From Pseudomonadota bacterium (lineage in GTDB: Bacteria; Pseudomonadota; Gammaproteobacteria; Burkholderiales; Burkholderiaceae_C), in NCBI GenBank assembly GCA_023415035.1, contig JAEZLX010000130.1, positions 1-57,925 of the forward strand: a stretch of 57,925 bases of DNA. Direction: 5' to 3'. A program made the position numbers and the translations under genes. Positions 1-8,268 of this stretch are shown here, piece by piece. Position 1 is the first letter of the stretch. Every line of letters begins with the position of its first letter. The notes beneath the pieces were generated by a model. The model searched no databases and was not told where the DNA came from. It saw only the letters and a program-made list of their open reading frames with translations.

Positions 1-1
1 G

Positions 2-1273
2 CTGAAAGGCGCGCCGCCGCTGTTCGAGCTGGCCAAACGCCTGGAAGAGCATGCCAAGGGCATGGTCGTGCCGGCCACGCTGTTCGAACAGTTCGGCTTC
101 AACTATGTCGGTCGCATTGACGGCCACGCCCTCGATTCGCTGGTCCCGACGCTGGAGAACATCCGACAGCTCATGGACAAGGGCGACGGTCCGCAGTTCC
201 TGCACGTTGTCACGAAAAAAGGCCAGGGCTACAAGCTGGCCGAGGCCGATCCGGTGGCCTACCATGGTCCCGGCAAGTTCGATCCCAAGGTGGGTCTGGT
301 CAAGCCGGCCGCGCCGCCCAAGCCGACGTTTACCCAGGTGTTCGGGCAGTGGCTGTGCGACATGGCCGAGGCCGACCAGAAGCTCGTGGGCATCACGCCC
401 GCCATGCGCGAGGGCTCGGGCATGGTCGAGTTCCACAAGCGCTTCCCGGGGCGCTACTTCGACGTGGGCATCGCCGAGCAGCATGCCGTCACCTTTGCCG
501 CGGGTCTGGCCTGCGAGGGCATGAAGCCGGTGGTGGCGATCTATTCCACCTTCCTGCAGCGTGCCTACGACCAGCTCATCCATGACGTGGCGCTGCAGAA
601 CCTGCCGGTCGTGTTCGCCCTCGACCGCGCGGGCATCGTCGGTGCCGATGGCGCGACGCATGCCGGCGCCTACGACATTGCCTTCGTGCGCTGCATTCCC
701 AACATGGGGCTGGCCTGTCCTGCTGACGAAGCGGAGACGCGCCAGCTGCTGTCCACCGCCTTCGCTCAGAACCATCCGGTGGCGGTGCGCTACCCGCGCG
801 GCAGCGGCATCGGTGCCGAGGTGCCCGCCAGCCTCGATGGCCTGCCTTACGGCAAGGGCGAGGCGCGCCGCCGCGGGCAACGCATCGCCATTCTGGCCTT
901 CGGCACACTGCTGTACCCGGCCCTGGCCGCCGGCGAGCGCCTGGGTGCGACGGTGGCCAACATGCGCTGGGTCAAGCCGCTCGACCGCGAACTGGTGCTC
1001 GAACTGGCCAACAGCCACGACGCGCTGGTCACGGTGGAAGAGGGCTGCATCATGGGTGGCGCGGGCAGCGCCGTGATCGAAGCCCTGCAGGCCGAGGGCA
1101 TCACCATGCCGGTGCTGCAGCTGGGCCTTCCCGACGAATTCGTCGAGCACGGCGATCCGGCCAGACTGCTGGCACAGCTGGGGCTGGATGCGGCAGGCAT
1201 TGAGCGCTCGGTCCGTCAGGCCCATGCAGGGCTGCTCGACACCGAGGTGCAGCCGCTCAAACGCTCGGCGTGA
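2..1273 (+). CDS. dxs: 1-deoxy-D-xylulose-5-phosphate synthase, C-terminal two thirds (5' end outside window)
   Basis: Dxs condenses pyruvate with glyceraldehyde 3-phosphate, using thiamine diphosphate, to start the MEP isoprenoid pathway in the cytoplasm. The frame is open from base 2, so 423 residues of a protein usually near 620 are visible; the start lies upstream of the window. The visible part begins at the end of the TPP-binding domain and holds the pyrimidine-binding domain, with GIAEQHAVTFAAG (about bases 465-505; its Glu is the TPP-activating residue of the family) and DRAGIVGADGATHAG (about bases 620-665), followed by the transketolase C-terminal domain. The stop at 1271-1273 is followed by a 192-base gap before a TRAP operon that is probably transcribed separately. 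Identification is firm. Confidence 0.97.
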   Translation: MKGAPPLFELAKRLEEHAKGMVVPATLFEQFGFNYVGRIDGHALDSLVPTLENIRQLMDKGDGPQFLHVVTKKGQGYKLAEADPVAYHGPGKFDPKVGLVKPAAPPKPTFTQVFGQWLCDMAEADQKLVGITPAMREGSGMVEFHKRFPGRYFDVGIAEQHAVTFAAGLACEGMKPVVAIYSTFLQRAYDQLIHDVALQNLPVVFALDRAGIVGADGATHAGAYDIAFVRCIPNMGLACPADEAETRQLLSTAFAQNHPVAVRYPRGSGIGAEVPASLDGLPYGKGEARRRGQRIAILAFGTLLYPALAAGERLGATVANMRWVKPLDRELVLELANSHDALVTVEEGCIMGGAGSAVIEALQAEGITMPVLQLGLPDEFVEHGDPARLLAQLGLDAAGIERSVRQAHAGLLDTEVQPLKRSA

Positions 1274-1465
1274 TGCGGGCATCCGGGCGCAACGAGGGTT
1301 TCCCCGCATCCTGGGCGCCCGATGGGCGGGCCGGTGCGTCACTTACAATTTGCCGATCGACCCAAACCCGCACGCAGCATGCCTGACCTGGCGCATGTTG
1401 CGTGTTTCTTTATCTATCAACGGAAAGTGGACGTGGGTCGGTGTTCACAAGACAGGGATGTCAAG

Positions 1466-2071
1466 ATGGGTGCATTGCTCAAATTCTCCCGGGCCATCGA
1501 CTGGCTCAATGCCCAGGTGGGCAAGTACGCGATCTGGCTGATCATGGGCTCGACCGTGATCAGTGCGATCAACGCGCTGGTCCGCTACACCTTCAACACC
1601 AGCTCGAACGCGTTCCTCGAGATCCAGTGGTATCTCTTCGCGTGGTCGTTCCTGATCGCGGCCGGTTTCACGCTGCTGCATCGCGAACACGTGCGCATCG
1701 ACGTGATCAACAGCCGGCTGTCGAAGAAGAAGCAGATCTGGATCGACATTCTGGGATTTGCCTTCTTCCTGACGCCGGTGTGCCTGCTGGTGCTGTCCTA
1801 CTGCATCCCGGTGCTGGTGCAGAAGTACACCTCCGGCGAGATGTCAGGCAACCCGGGTGGCCTGATCCGCTGGCCGGTGTGGCTGGCCATCCCGTTCGGC
1901 TTCACGCTGCTGATGCTGCAGGGCTGGTCCGAACTGATCAAGCGCGTGGCCTTCCTGCGTGGCGAGGGGCCCGATCCCACCGTCAAGGCCGGCGAGAAAT
2001 CCGCCGAAGAGGAGCTGGCCGAACTCCTTCGCCAGCGTGAGTCCACGAAGGTGGATACCCCCGCCAGCTGA
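1466..2071 (+). CDS. TRAP transporter small permease subunit (DctQ type)
   Basis: This is the four-helix membrane subunit of a TRAP uptake system, which couples Na+ entry to import of organic acids captured by a periplasmic binding protein. The 201-residue protein has hydrophobic segments near residues 18-38, 48-66, 90-112 and 133-155 and a charged C-terminal tail. I chose the ATG at 1466 because AGGG at 1454-1457 lies eight bases upstream and the protein then begins with a family-like MGALLKFSRAIDWLN; the frame is open further upstream (from 1322), but that part looks non-coding. A TACAAT hexamer at 1344-1349 could be the -10 of the operon promoter. The large permease gene begins 18 bases downstream. 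Confidence 0.9.
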   Translation: MGALLKFSRAIDWLNAQVGKYAIWLIMGSTVISAINALVRYTFNTSSNAFLEIQWYLFAWSFLIAAGFTLLHREHVRIDVINSRLSKKKQIWIDILGFAFFLTPVCLLVLSYCIPVLVQKYTSGEMSGNPGGLIRWPVWLAIPFGFTLLMLQGWSELIKRVAFLRGEGPDPTVKAGEKSAEEELAELLRQRESTKVDTPAS

Positions 2072-2089
2072 TCAGCCAGGAACAAGACG

Positions 2090-3919
2090 ATGGAATTCAT
2101 TGCCAACAACTACGCCCCCATCATGTTCGGGGGGCTCATCATCTTCCTGCTGCTGGGCTTCCCGGTGGCGTTCAGTCTGGGTGCCTGCGGCCTGGCCTTC
2201 GGCATCCTGGGCATCGAGCTGGGCGTGTTCCCCTCGTCCGTGCTGGCATGGCTGCCCCAGCGCCTGATTGGCATCATGGCCAACGACACGCTGCTGGCGG
2301 TGCCATTCTTCACGCTCATGGGACTGGTCCTGGAGCGCAGCGGCATGGCCGAGGACCTGCTCGACACGGTCGGCCAGGTGTTCGGCCCGATGCGCGGCGG
2401 TCTGGCACTGGCCGTGGTGCTGGTCGGCGCGATGCTGGCCGCCACCACCGGCGTGGTGGCAGCGTCGGTGATCTCGATGGGCCTGATCTCGCTGCCCATC
2501 ATGCTGCGCTACGGCTATGACCGCAAGTTCGCCAGTGGTGTGATCGCCTCTTCGGGCACGCTGGCGCAGATCATCCCGCCTTCGCTGGTGCTCATCATCA
2601 TGGCCGACCAGCTCGGCCGCAGCGTGGGCGACATGTACAAGGGCGCCTTCATCCCCGCTTTCATGCTGGTGGGGTGCTACGTTCTCTATATCGCCCTCCT
2701 GGCCATCTTCCGTCCGTCCAGCGTGCCAGCCCTGCCACCCGAGGCGCGGGTGTACCGCGAGCCCGATGGCGGCAGCGGCTACACCTCGTTGCTGGTGCTG
2801 ATGGTGCTGTCCTTCCTGGTGTCGGTCGTGCTGGCGCGCTTCATGCCCGAGGTCCACACCTGGTGGCTGGGACGCGAGGTGACCTCGGTGCCCACCGACG
2901 AGAAGGTGGTGGTGGCCATGTGCGGCGGTGCCTTCGTGGCCTTCGTGATCGCGCTGGTCAACAAGTATGCCCACCTGGGTCTGCTGTCGCGCCTGGCCGA
3001 GCGCGTGACCTTCGTGCTGATCCCGCCGCTGCTGCTGATCTTCCTGGTGCTGGGCACCATCTTCCTGGGCGTCGCCACGCCCACCGAAGGCGGCGCGATG
3101 GGTGCTGTCGGCGCGATGATCATGGCCTTGGTGCGTGGGCGCCTGGACATGAAGCTGCTGAAGCAGGCACTGGCCAGCACCACCAAGCTGGGCAGTTTCG
3201 TGATGTTCATTCTGATCGGCGCCACGATCTTTGGCCTGGTGTTCCAGGCGGCCGATGGCCCGGTGTGGGTGGAGCACCTGCTCTCCGACCTGCCGGGTGG
3301 CCCTGTCGGCTTCCTGATCGTGGTCAACCTCATGGTCTTCTTCCTGGCCTTCTTCCTCGACTACTTCGAGCTGTCGTTCATCGTGGTGCCGCTGCTGGCG
3401 CCGGTGGCCGACAAGCTGGGCATCGACCTGATCTGGTTCGGCGTGCTGCTGGCCATGAACATGCAGACCTCGTTCATGCACCCGCCATTTGGCTTCGCAC
3501 TGTTCTTCCTGCGCTCGGTGGCACCTGACAAGCCCTACGTGGATCGCGTGACCAAGAAGGTCATGGACCCGGTCACGACCATGCAGATCTACAAGGGTGC
3601 GATTCCCTTCCTGCTGATCCAGCTGTTCATGGTGGGCATGCTGATCGCCTTCCCGGGCATCGTTACGGGCAACCTCGAAAAGCAGGGTGAGTACGACCTC
3701 AAGGCTGTGGGCGAGCAGATGCTGGAGCAATTGGGCGAAGAGTCCGAAGGCGGCTACGGCGATGAGGAAGGCTACGGAAGCGACGAAGGCGATGGCAGTG
3801 ACGAGGGCACCGAGGCCGACACCGGCCCCAGTGCCGAGGAGCCTGCTGCCGAAAGCGAAGCGCGCCAGGAGGAAGACGATCCGATGAAGGCGATGGAGGA
3901 GGCGCTGGGGCGCCAGTGA
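2090..3919 (+). CDS. TRAP transporter large permease subunit (DctM type) with acidic C-terminal tail
   Basis: This is the main membrane-embedded transport subunit of the TRAP system. It has 609 residues, longer than the roughly 430 of ordinary DctM proteins; the extra length fits the large-permease class labelled mannitol/chloroaromatic (COG4664-like), with an additional hydrophobic insert at about residues 225-300. Family-like motifs include SSGTLAQIIPPSLVLIIMAD and GVATPTEGGAMGAVGA. The last 80 residues or so are not membrane-like: after the final helix comes a strongly acidic Gly/Glu/Asp stretch (about bases 3735-3890, EEGYGSDEGDGSDEG) that I do not recognise in the family. The substrate is not shown by the sequence, but the neighbouring binding protein belongs to the 2-oxoacid/aromatic-acid class. 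Confidence 0.92.
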   Translation: MEFIANNYAPIMFGGLIIFLLLGFPVAFSLGACGLAFGILGIELGVFPSSVLAWLPQRLIGIMANDTLLAVPFFTLMGLVLERSGMAEDLLDTVGQVFGPMRGGLALAVVLVGAMLAATTGVVAASVISMGLISLPIMLRYGYDRKFASGVIASSGTLAQIIPPSLVLIIMADQLGRSVGDMYKGAFIPAFMLVGCYVLYIALLAIFRPSSVPALPPEARVYREPDGGSGYTSLLVLMVLSFLVSVVLARFMPEVHTWWLGREVTSVPTDEKVVVAMCGGAFVAFVIALVNKYAHLGLLSRLAERVTFVLIPPLLLIFLVLGTIFLGVATPTEGGAMGAVGAMIMALVRGRLDMKLLKQALASTTKLGSFVMFILIGATIFGLVFQAADGPVWVEHLLSDLPGGPVGFLIVVNLMVFFLAFFLDYFELSFIVVPLLAPVADKLGIDLIWFGVLLAMNMQTSFMHPPFGFALFFLRSVAPDKPYVDRVTKKVMDPVTTMQIYKGAIPFLLIQLFMVGMLIAFPGIVTGNLEKQGEYDLKAVGEQMLEQLGEESEGGYGDEEGYGSDEGDGSDEGTEADTGPSAEEPAAESEARQEEDDPMKAMEEALGRQ

Positions 3920-3930
3920 TGCCGGTTGCC

Positions 3931-3951
3931 GCCGCCACACACGGTGGTGGC
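3931..3951 (+). terminator. Weak hairpin after the TRAP large permease gene
   Basis: An 8-bp stem with one G-T pair (3931-3938 with 3944-3951) closes a five-base loop 12 bases after the stop. There is no T run, so it may only lower expression of, or protect, the upstream message rather than terminate. Confidence 0.25.
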
Positions 3952-4126
3952 GACAGTCCGATCGGGCCGGGCTTTCCGTGAAGCGGTGCGCGATGGCGAG
4001 GGAAAACCCTCTCCACGCCGTTTCGGGAAGGCCCGCAAATGTCAATAAAATCGAGTCCGACTTTCAGTCTGGGCGTCACCCAAGAGGTGGCGCTTGTTTC
4101 ATCCATACGAATCTGGAGCAATCTCA

Positions 4127-5209
4127 ATGGATCGTCGTTCTCTCGTGAAGAGTGCCGGCCTGGCCGGCGTGCTGGCTGCAGGCGTGGCCCCGGCCGTGCA
4201 TGCCCAACCCGCCGTGCGCTGGCGCCTGGCTTCGAGCTTCCCTCGCTCGCTGGACACCATCTTCGGCAGCGCCGAGAAGCTGTCGCAGACCGTCAAGGCC
4301 CTGTCCGGCGGCAAGTTCGAGATCTCCGTGCACCCGGCCGGTGAACTGATGCCCGCTTTCGGCGTGGTGGACGCGCTGGAAGGCGACAACATCGAGATGG
4401 CCCAGACGGCGGCCTACTACTTCACCGGCAAGGACCCGGTGTTCGCCTTCAGCTGCGCCGTGCCGTTCGGCCTGACCGCCCGCCAGAACACCGCCTGGCG
4501 CAAGTACGGCAACGGCGGCAAGCTGCTGGACGAGTTCTTCGCTCAGTACAACTTCCGCTCCTACAGCGCCGGCAACACCGGCACGCAGATGGGTGGCTGG
4601 TACCGCAAGGAAATCAAGACCGTCAACGACCTCAAGGGTCTGAAGATGCGCATGGGTGGCGGCGTGTTCGGTGAGGGCATGGCCCGCCTGGGCGTGGTGT
4701 CGCAGAACCTGCCCGCCGGCGACGTGTACCAGGCTCTGGAAAAGGGCACGCTGGACGCCGCCGAGTTCGTCGGCCCGCACGACGACCAGAAGCTGGGCTT
4801 CAACAAGGTGGCCCCGTACTACTACTACCCCGGCTGGTGGGAAGGTGGCGCCGACCTCGAGTTCTTCGTGAACCTGAAGAAGTTCAACACCCTGTCGGCC
4901 GAGAACAAGGCGATCCTGGAAGCTGCCATGGCCGTGGCCGCGACCGACATGACCGCCAAGTACGACACCTACAACCCGATCGCCCTGAAGAAGCTGGTGG
5001 CCGACAAGACCCAGCTCAAGCAGTTCCCGAAGGCGGTCATCGACGCCGGCTTCAAGGCCTGCATGGAGGTCTTCGGCGAGCACGAAGCCAAGTCGCCCGT
5101 GTTCAAGAAGATCCACCAGGACATGCGCGCCTTCCAGCGTGACCAGATCCTGTGGAACCGTTTCTCGGAGTACCCGTACAACCAGTACATGAACGGCGTG
5201 AAGATCTGA
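4127..5209 (+). CDS. TRAP transporter periplasmic substrate-binding protein (DctP, TakP/FcbT1-like)
   Basis: This 360-residue protein captures the substrate in the periplasm and delivers it to the two permease subunits encoded just upstream. The start at 4127 has GGAG at 4115-4118 and gives an N-terminus MDRRSLVKSAGLAG, a twin-arginine (Tat) signal with cleavage expected after AVHA (residue 26). The motif YYYYPGWWEGG and the overall layout match the COG4663 class, whose studied member TakP binds 2-oxoacids with Na+; FcbT1-like members serve chloroaromatic acids. The actual ligand cannot be read from sequence. A 207-base gap separates it from the large permease gene, so it may have its own promoter, as is common because binding proteins are made in excess. 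Confidence 0.92.
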   Translation: MDRRSLVKSAGLAGVLAAGVAPAVHAQPAVRWRLASSFPRSLDTIFGSAEKLSQTVKALSGGKFEISVHPAGELMPAFGVVDALEGDNIEMAQTAAYYFTGKDPVFAFSCAVPFGLTARQNTAWRKYGNGGKLLDEFFAQYNFRSYSAGNTGTQMGGWYRKEIKTVNDLKGLKMRMGGGVFGEGMARLGVVSQNLPAGDVYQALEKGTLDAAEFVGPHDDQKLGFNKVAPYYYYPGWWEGGADLEFFVNLKKFNTLSAENKAILEAAMAVAATDMTAKYDTYNPIALKKLVADKTQLKQFPKAVIDAGFKACMEVFGEHEAKSPVFKKIHQDMRAFQRDQILWNRFSEYPYNQYMNGVKI

Positions 5210-5211
5210 GA

Positions 5212-5278
5212 CTCTCCCCTGCGCCGCTGACGCGGCTTCCTCCTCCCTGGCGCTTCTGCGCCGTTCGGAGGGGGAGAG
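5212..5278. repeat. REP-like structured intergenic element
   Basis: Directly after the binding-protein stop, CTCTCCCC (5212-5219) pairs with GGGGAGAG (5271-5278). Inside are two small hairpins: GCCGC-TGAC-GCGGC (5223-5236) and GGCGC-TTCT-GCGCC (5249-5262). The branched shape and position between genes resemble dispersed REP-type elements. I see no second copy in this window, so the repeat status is inferred. Confidence 0.4.
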
Positions 5279-5326
5279 GCGCGAGTGGACCGGCACAGCC
5301 GGATCCACGGCGTCGTGGGGATGCCG

Positions 5327-5351
5327 GCCCGCTGCTTGCAGCGGGCTTTTT
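5327..5351 (+). terminator. Rho-independent terminator of the TRAP operon
   Basis: Perfect 8-bp stem GCCCGCTG (5327-5334) / CAGCGGGC (5339-5346) with loop CTTG, followed by five Ts. It lies 28 bases upstream of the dut start and separates the two units. Confidence 0.9.
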
Positions 5352-5379
5352 CATTCCTGTTGACTCTTGGGTTGTTTTT

Positions 5380-5829
5380 ATGGAACTCGATGTCCGTGTT
5401 CTCGATCCGCGGCTGGCGGACCAGATGCCCGCGTATGCCACGCCCGGCAGCGCGGGGCTGGACCTGCGCGCGTGCCTGGACGCGCCGCTGACGCTGGCGC
5501 CCAATGCATGGCAGCTGGTGCCCACGGGGCTGGCCATCCATCTGGCCGATCCGGGCTATGCGGCGCTCATCCTGCCCCGCTCGGGCCTGGGGCACAAGCA
5601 TGGCATCGTGCTTGGCAACCTGGTCGGCCTGATCGACAGCGACTACCAGGGCCAGCTCATGGTAAGTGCCTGGAATCGCAGTGACGTGGCCTTCACCATC
5701 GAGCCGATGGAGCGCATTGCGCAACTGGTCATCGTGCCAGTGGTGCAGGCGCGGCTGCGCGTGGTGGAGGATTTCTCCCACGCCACCGAGCGCGGCGCGG
5801 GTGGCTACGGCTCCACCGGTCGCGGCTGA
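5380..5829 (+). CDS. dut: Deoxyuridine 5'-triphosphate nucleotidohydrolase
   Basis: The trimeric dUTPase hydrolyses dUTP to dUMP and pyrophosphate, keeping uracil out of DNA and feeding thymidylate synthesis. The 149-residue protein shows all five family motifs in order: ATPGSAGLDLRA (residues about 20-31), PRSGLG, GLIDSDYQGQ, RIAQLVIVPV, and the C-terminal glycine-rich lid ERGAGGYGSTG. The ATG at 5380 fits the family N-terminus (ELDVRVLDPRLAD). There is no Shine-Dalgarno; the bases before the ATG are U-rich, which suggests S1-assisted initiation. The terminator just upstream means a promoter must lie in the 28 bases between them or transcription must leak through. Confidence 0.97.
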   Translation: MELDVRVLDPRLADQMPAYATPGSAGLDLRACLDAPLTLAPNAWQLVPTGLAIHLADPGYAALILPRSGLGHKHGIVLGNLVGLIDSDYQGQLMVSAWNRSDVAFTIEPMERIAQLVIVPVVQARLRVVEDFSHATERGAGGYGSTGRG

Positions 5830-5846
5830 CCAGGGGCCGGTCGTTC

Positions 5847-6383
5847 TCAGTGCAGGGTCGGGGGCGTGCCGTCGCCCTCGGACGCGTCCGGGTCGATCTG
5901 CATGCGGAAAAAGCCCGTGCCCAGGGTGCCCCGGCCGATCTCGTCCACGGTGGCCTCACGCACGGCATGGATGCGCAGGTTCAGTCGCAACGCGATGCCG
6001 GCCAGCGGGTGGTTGCCGTCCATCACCACGTGATCCGGGTAGATGCTGCTGACGAAGTACAGACGGTCGCGTGGCGCTGTTGGTGTGCAGCCTGCAGGCA
6101 GCCCTTCGAAGCCCATGCCTTCTTCCAGTGTCTCGGGGAATAGGTGGCGTGGCTCCAGGAACAGCAGTCGGTCATCGTAGTCACCGAAGGCATGTTCCGG
6201 TTCGAGGTGCAGGTCCAGACGGTCGCCGGGCTCGTGGCCTTGCAGGGCCTCCTCGATCTTGGTCAGCAGGTCCTTGCCGCCCACAAGGAACTCCACCGGA
6301 TCGTCGGATTCGTCCAGCACTTCGCCGAGGGTGTCTTTGAGGACCCAGCTCAGGGCCACCACGCATTGCTCACTGATTTTCAT
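5847..6383 (-). CDS. FKBP-type peptidyl-prolyl isomerase, SlyD-like
   Basis: SlyD-type FKBPs are cytoplasmic prolyl isomerases with chaperone activity from an inserted flap domain. The 178-residue protein opens with MKISEQCVVALSWVLKDTLG, shows VEFLVGGKDLLTKIEEALQG and GDRLDLHLEPEHAFGDYDD near residues 30-70, then the insert-in-flap region and NHPLAGIALRLNLRIHAV. The His/Cys-rich metal tail of E. coli SlyD is absent, so a nickel role is unlikely. The start codon (6381-6383) lies 14 bases from the divergent hydroxylase start, and no Shine-Dalgarno is visible on this strand; see the shared -10 palindrome between the two genes. It ends 17 bases from dut and converges with it. Confidence 0.9.
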   Translation of the reverse strand: MKISEQCVVALSWVLKDTLGEVLDESDDPVEFLVGGKDLLTKIEEALQGHEPGDRLDLHLEPEHAFGDYDDRLLFLEPRHLFPETLEEGMGFEGLPAGCTPTAPRDRLYFVSSIYPDHVVMDGNHPLAGIALRLNLRIHAVREATVDEIGRGTLGTGFFRMQIDPDASEGDGTPPTLH

Positions 6384-6385
6384 CG

Positions 6386-6395
6386 CACAATTGTC
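6386..6395. promoter_or_regulatory. Candidate symmetric bidirectional -10 between the slyD-like gene and the uL16 hydroxylase gene
   Basis: The 14 bases between the two start codons contain the perfect palindrome ACAATTGT (6387-6394). Read forward, CACAAT (6386-6391) ends exactly 6 bases before the ATG at 6398; read in reverse, GACAAT (6395-6390) ends exactly 6 bases before the ATG at 6383. Both transcripts would start at or next to the A of their start codons. No Shine-Dalgarno precedes either gene and neither direction has a good -35. Confidence 0.5.
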
Positions 6396-6397
6396 CC

Positions 6398-7549
6398 ATG
6401 ACTGTCCATTCCCGTACCGCCCCTGCGGACGACACCACCCGCATCCCGACCCCGCTGCTAGGCGGGCTCTCTCCCGCGCAGTTCATGCGCCGCCACTGGC
6501 AGAAAAAGCCGCTGCTGCTGCGCCAGGCCCTGCCGGATGCACAGACCCTGTTCGACCGCCGGACGCTGTTCGAGCTCGCCGAGCAGGAACATGTGGAGTC
6601 CCGGCTGATCGTGCATGGCGATGGGGGCTGGAAGCTGCGTCACGGGCCGTTCAAGCGCTCGCAGATGCCTCCGTTCTCTCGTGCGGGCTGGACGCTGCTG
6701 GTGCAGGGCGTGGATCTGCATGTGGACGCGGCCCAAGCACTGATGCAGCGCTTCCGCTTTGTGCCCGATGCGCGCCTGGACGACGTGATGATTTCCTGGG
6801 CGAGCGAGGGGGGCGGCGTCGGCCCGCATTTCGACAGCTATGACGTGTTCTTGCTGCAGACCCAGGGTCGGCGGCGCTGGCGCATCGGGCGCCAGAAGGA
6901 TCTGTCGCTGCAGCCGGATGTGCCGCTGAAGATCCTTACCAACTTCCAGCCCGAGGAGGAGTACGTGCTGGAGCCGGGCGACATGCTCTATCTGCCACCC
7001 GAATGGGCGCACGACGGCGTGGCCGATGGTGGCGAATGCATGACCTGCTCGATCGGTTTCCGGGTGCCGCAGCGTGGTGGACTGGCGGCCGAGATGGTGC
7101 AACGCATGGCCGACGAATTCGATGACGAGACGCTGTACCGCGATCCGTCCCAGGCCGCGACGGCCACGCCGGCCGCCATTCCGGCGGCGCTGCGGGATTT
7201 CGCTGCCGACGGGCTGCGCCGTCTCATCGCCGACGGGCGACAGCTGGCCTGCGCGCTGGGCGAGGTGATGACCGAGCCCAAGCCCAAGGTGTGGTTCGAG
7301 GAACCTGAGCAGCCGTGGCTTGCAGGCAGCGTGAGGCTGGATCGTCGCACACGGATGATGTACGACGAGCATCACGTGTTTATCAATGGCGAGAGTTTCC
7401 GGGCGGCCGGCGCCGACGCGCGCCTGATGCGCGAACTGGCCGATCGGCGCCATCTGCCCGCTGTGCGCGTGCGTCGTGCATCGGCCGAAGCGCAGGCGCT
7501 GCTGCGGGACTGGTACGAGGCCGGCTGGCTGCATGTCGAATCGGATTGA
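6398..7549 (+). CDS. roxA: 50S ribosomal protein uL16 arginine 3-hydroxylase (JmjC/cupin oxygenase)
   Basis: This 2-oxoglutarate/Fe(II)-dependent oxygenase (YcfD/RoxA family) hydroxylates an arginine of ribosomal protein uL16. The 383-residue protein starts the recognised domain at IPTPLLGGLSPAQFMRRHWQ (from residue 17). The iron facial triad is visible as H144 and D146 in PHFDSYDVF and H205 in PPEWAHDGV, and a winged-helix-like C-terminal half follows. The N-terminus may be up to 16 residues longer than in homologues, but the ATG at 6398 fits the shared promoter element at 6386-6391. The gene is divergent from a prolyl isomerase gene, and a small conserved hypothetical gene follows 18 bases later, probably co-transcribed. 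Confidence 0.92.
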   Translation: MTVHSRTAPADDTTRIPTPLLGGLSPAQFMRRHWQKKPLLLRQALPDAQTLFDRRTLFELAEQEHVESRLIVHGDGGWKLRHGPFKRSQMPPFSRAGWTLLVQGVDLHVDAAQALMQRFRFVPDARLDDVMISWASEGGGVGPHFDSYDVFLLQTQGRRRWRIGRQKDLSLQPDVPLKILTNFQPEEEYVLEPGDMLYLPPEWAHDGVADGGECMTCSIGFRVPQRGGLAAEMVQRMADEFDDETLYRDPSQAATATPAAIPAALRDFAADGLRRLIADGRQLACALGEVMTEPKPKVWFEEPEQPWLAGSVRLDRRTRMMYDEHHVFINGESFRAAGADARLMRELADRRHLPAVRVRRASAEAQALLRDWYEAGWLHVESD

Positions 7550-7567
7550 GGTGGCGAGGAGAGGGGA

Positions 7568-8074
7568 ATGAGCGAGAACCGGATGACGGCAGATGCGCAA
7601 GAGCTCCCGGCATTGCCCGAGGGTCGTTTCGAGGGACGCGAGGCCTTCGCGGATCTGGTGCGCCGGGCAGTCACGCTGCTGGCGCGAGCGCAATGGACTC
7701 CGGTGGTGTTCTGCGACCCCGATTTCAGCGACTGGCCGCTGGGCGAGCGCACGGTTGTCGAAGGTCTGCATGCCTGGTCAGGCCGGGGACGCGAGGCACG
7801 CTGGCTGGCGCGCGAATTCCGTACGCTGCGTGAGCAGTATCCCCGGCTGGTGCAATGGCGTGCCACCTGGTCGCACATCGTCGAAGCCCGAGCCTGTCCG
7901 GAGCCGCCAAGCGCCATCTGGACACCACTCTGGATACTGGAGCGCATCGATCCAGAGCGCTGCGTAATGGTGGCCACGACCGACCCCGTCCGGCGCAATG
8001 AACTGCGCGAGCGCATCGACGCCTGCTGGGAGCGGGGACAGCCCGCGTTTCCGGCCACGGTACTGGGGTTGTGA
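7568..8074 (+). CDS. Conserved hypothetical protein, 168 aa
   Basis: I do not recognise an assigned function. The product is a soluble protein without signal peptide or membrane helix, rich in Trp and Arg, with the patterns PVVFCDPDFSDWPLGERTVV (about residues 45-64), RLVQWRATWSHIVEAR in the middle and the C-terminal end QPAFPATVLGL. From memory, similar uncharacterised proteins occur in other Burkholderiales, sometimes as a domain next to acetyltransferases, but I cannot verify that here. GAGGAGAGGGG at 7555-7565 is a strong ribosome-binding region just before the ATG at 7568. The gene follows the uL16 hydroxylase gene by 18 bases on the same strand, so the two are probably one transcript. 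Confidence 0.75.
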   Translation: MSENRMTADAQELPALPEGRFEGREAFADLVRRAVTLLARAQWTPVVFCDPDFSDWPLGERTVVEGLHAWSGRGREARWLAREFRTLREQYPRLVQWRATWSHIVEARACPEPPSAIWTPLWILERIDPERCVMVATTDPVRRNELRERIDACWERGQPAFPATVLGL

Positions 8075-8268
8075 CGAACCCTGTTCGGGGGAGCCGGCGA
8101 GATATGACGGGTTGGCGACAACCCTGTGTAAAAAATGGCAAAAAAAGATACGCGTTAACCCCAATAGGAATAACCCGATATCATTGCTGGTTGCACTGAC
8201 CCGACGGTTTGAGCCGGGCTGGGGCAAGACCAAATACAAGCACTCGTCATCATCCAACGGAACTCATC

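Noticed and set aside
1322..1465. Upstream extension of the TRAP small permease
   Set aside because: The added residues contain a candidate promoter and no membrane-protein character; the ATG at 1466 has a good Shine-Dalgarno.
2072..4045. A 657-codon open frame antisense to the TRAP large permease
   Set aside because: Its composition (His, Gln, Glu, Arg repeats) is what the reverse strand of a Leu/Val/Ala-rich membrane gene gives; no recognisable protein features.
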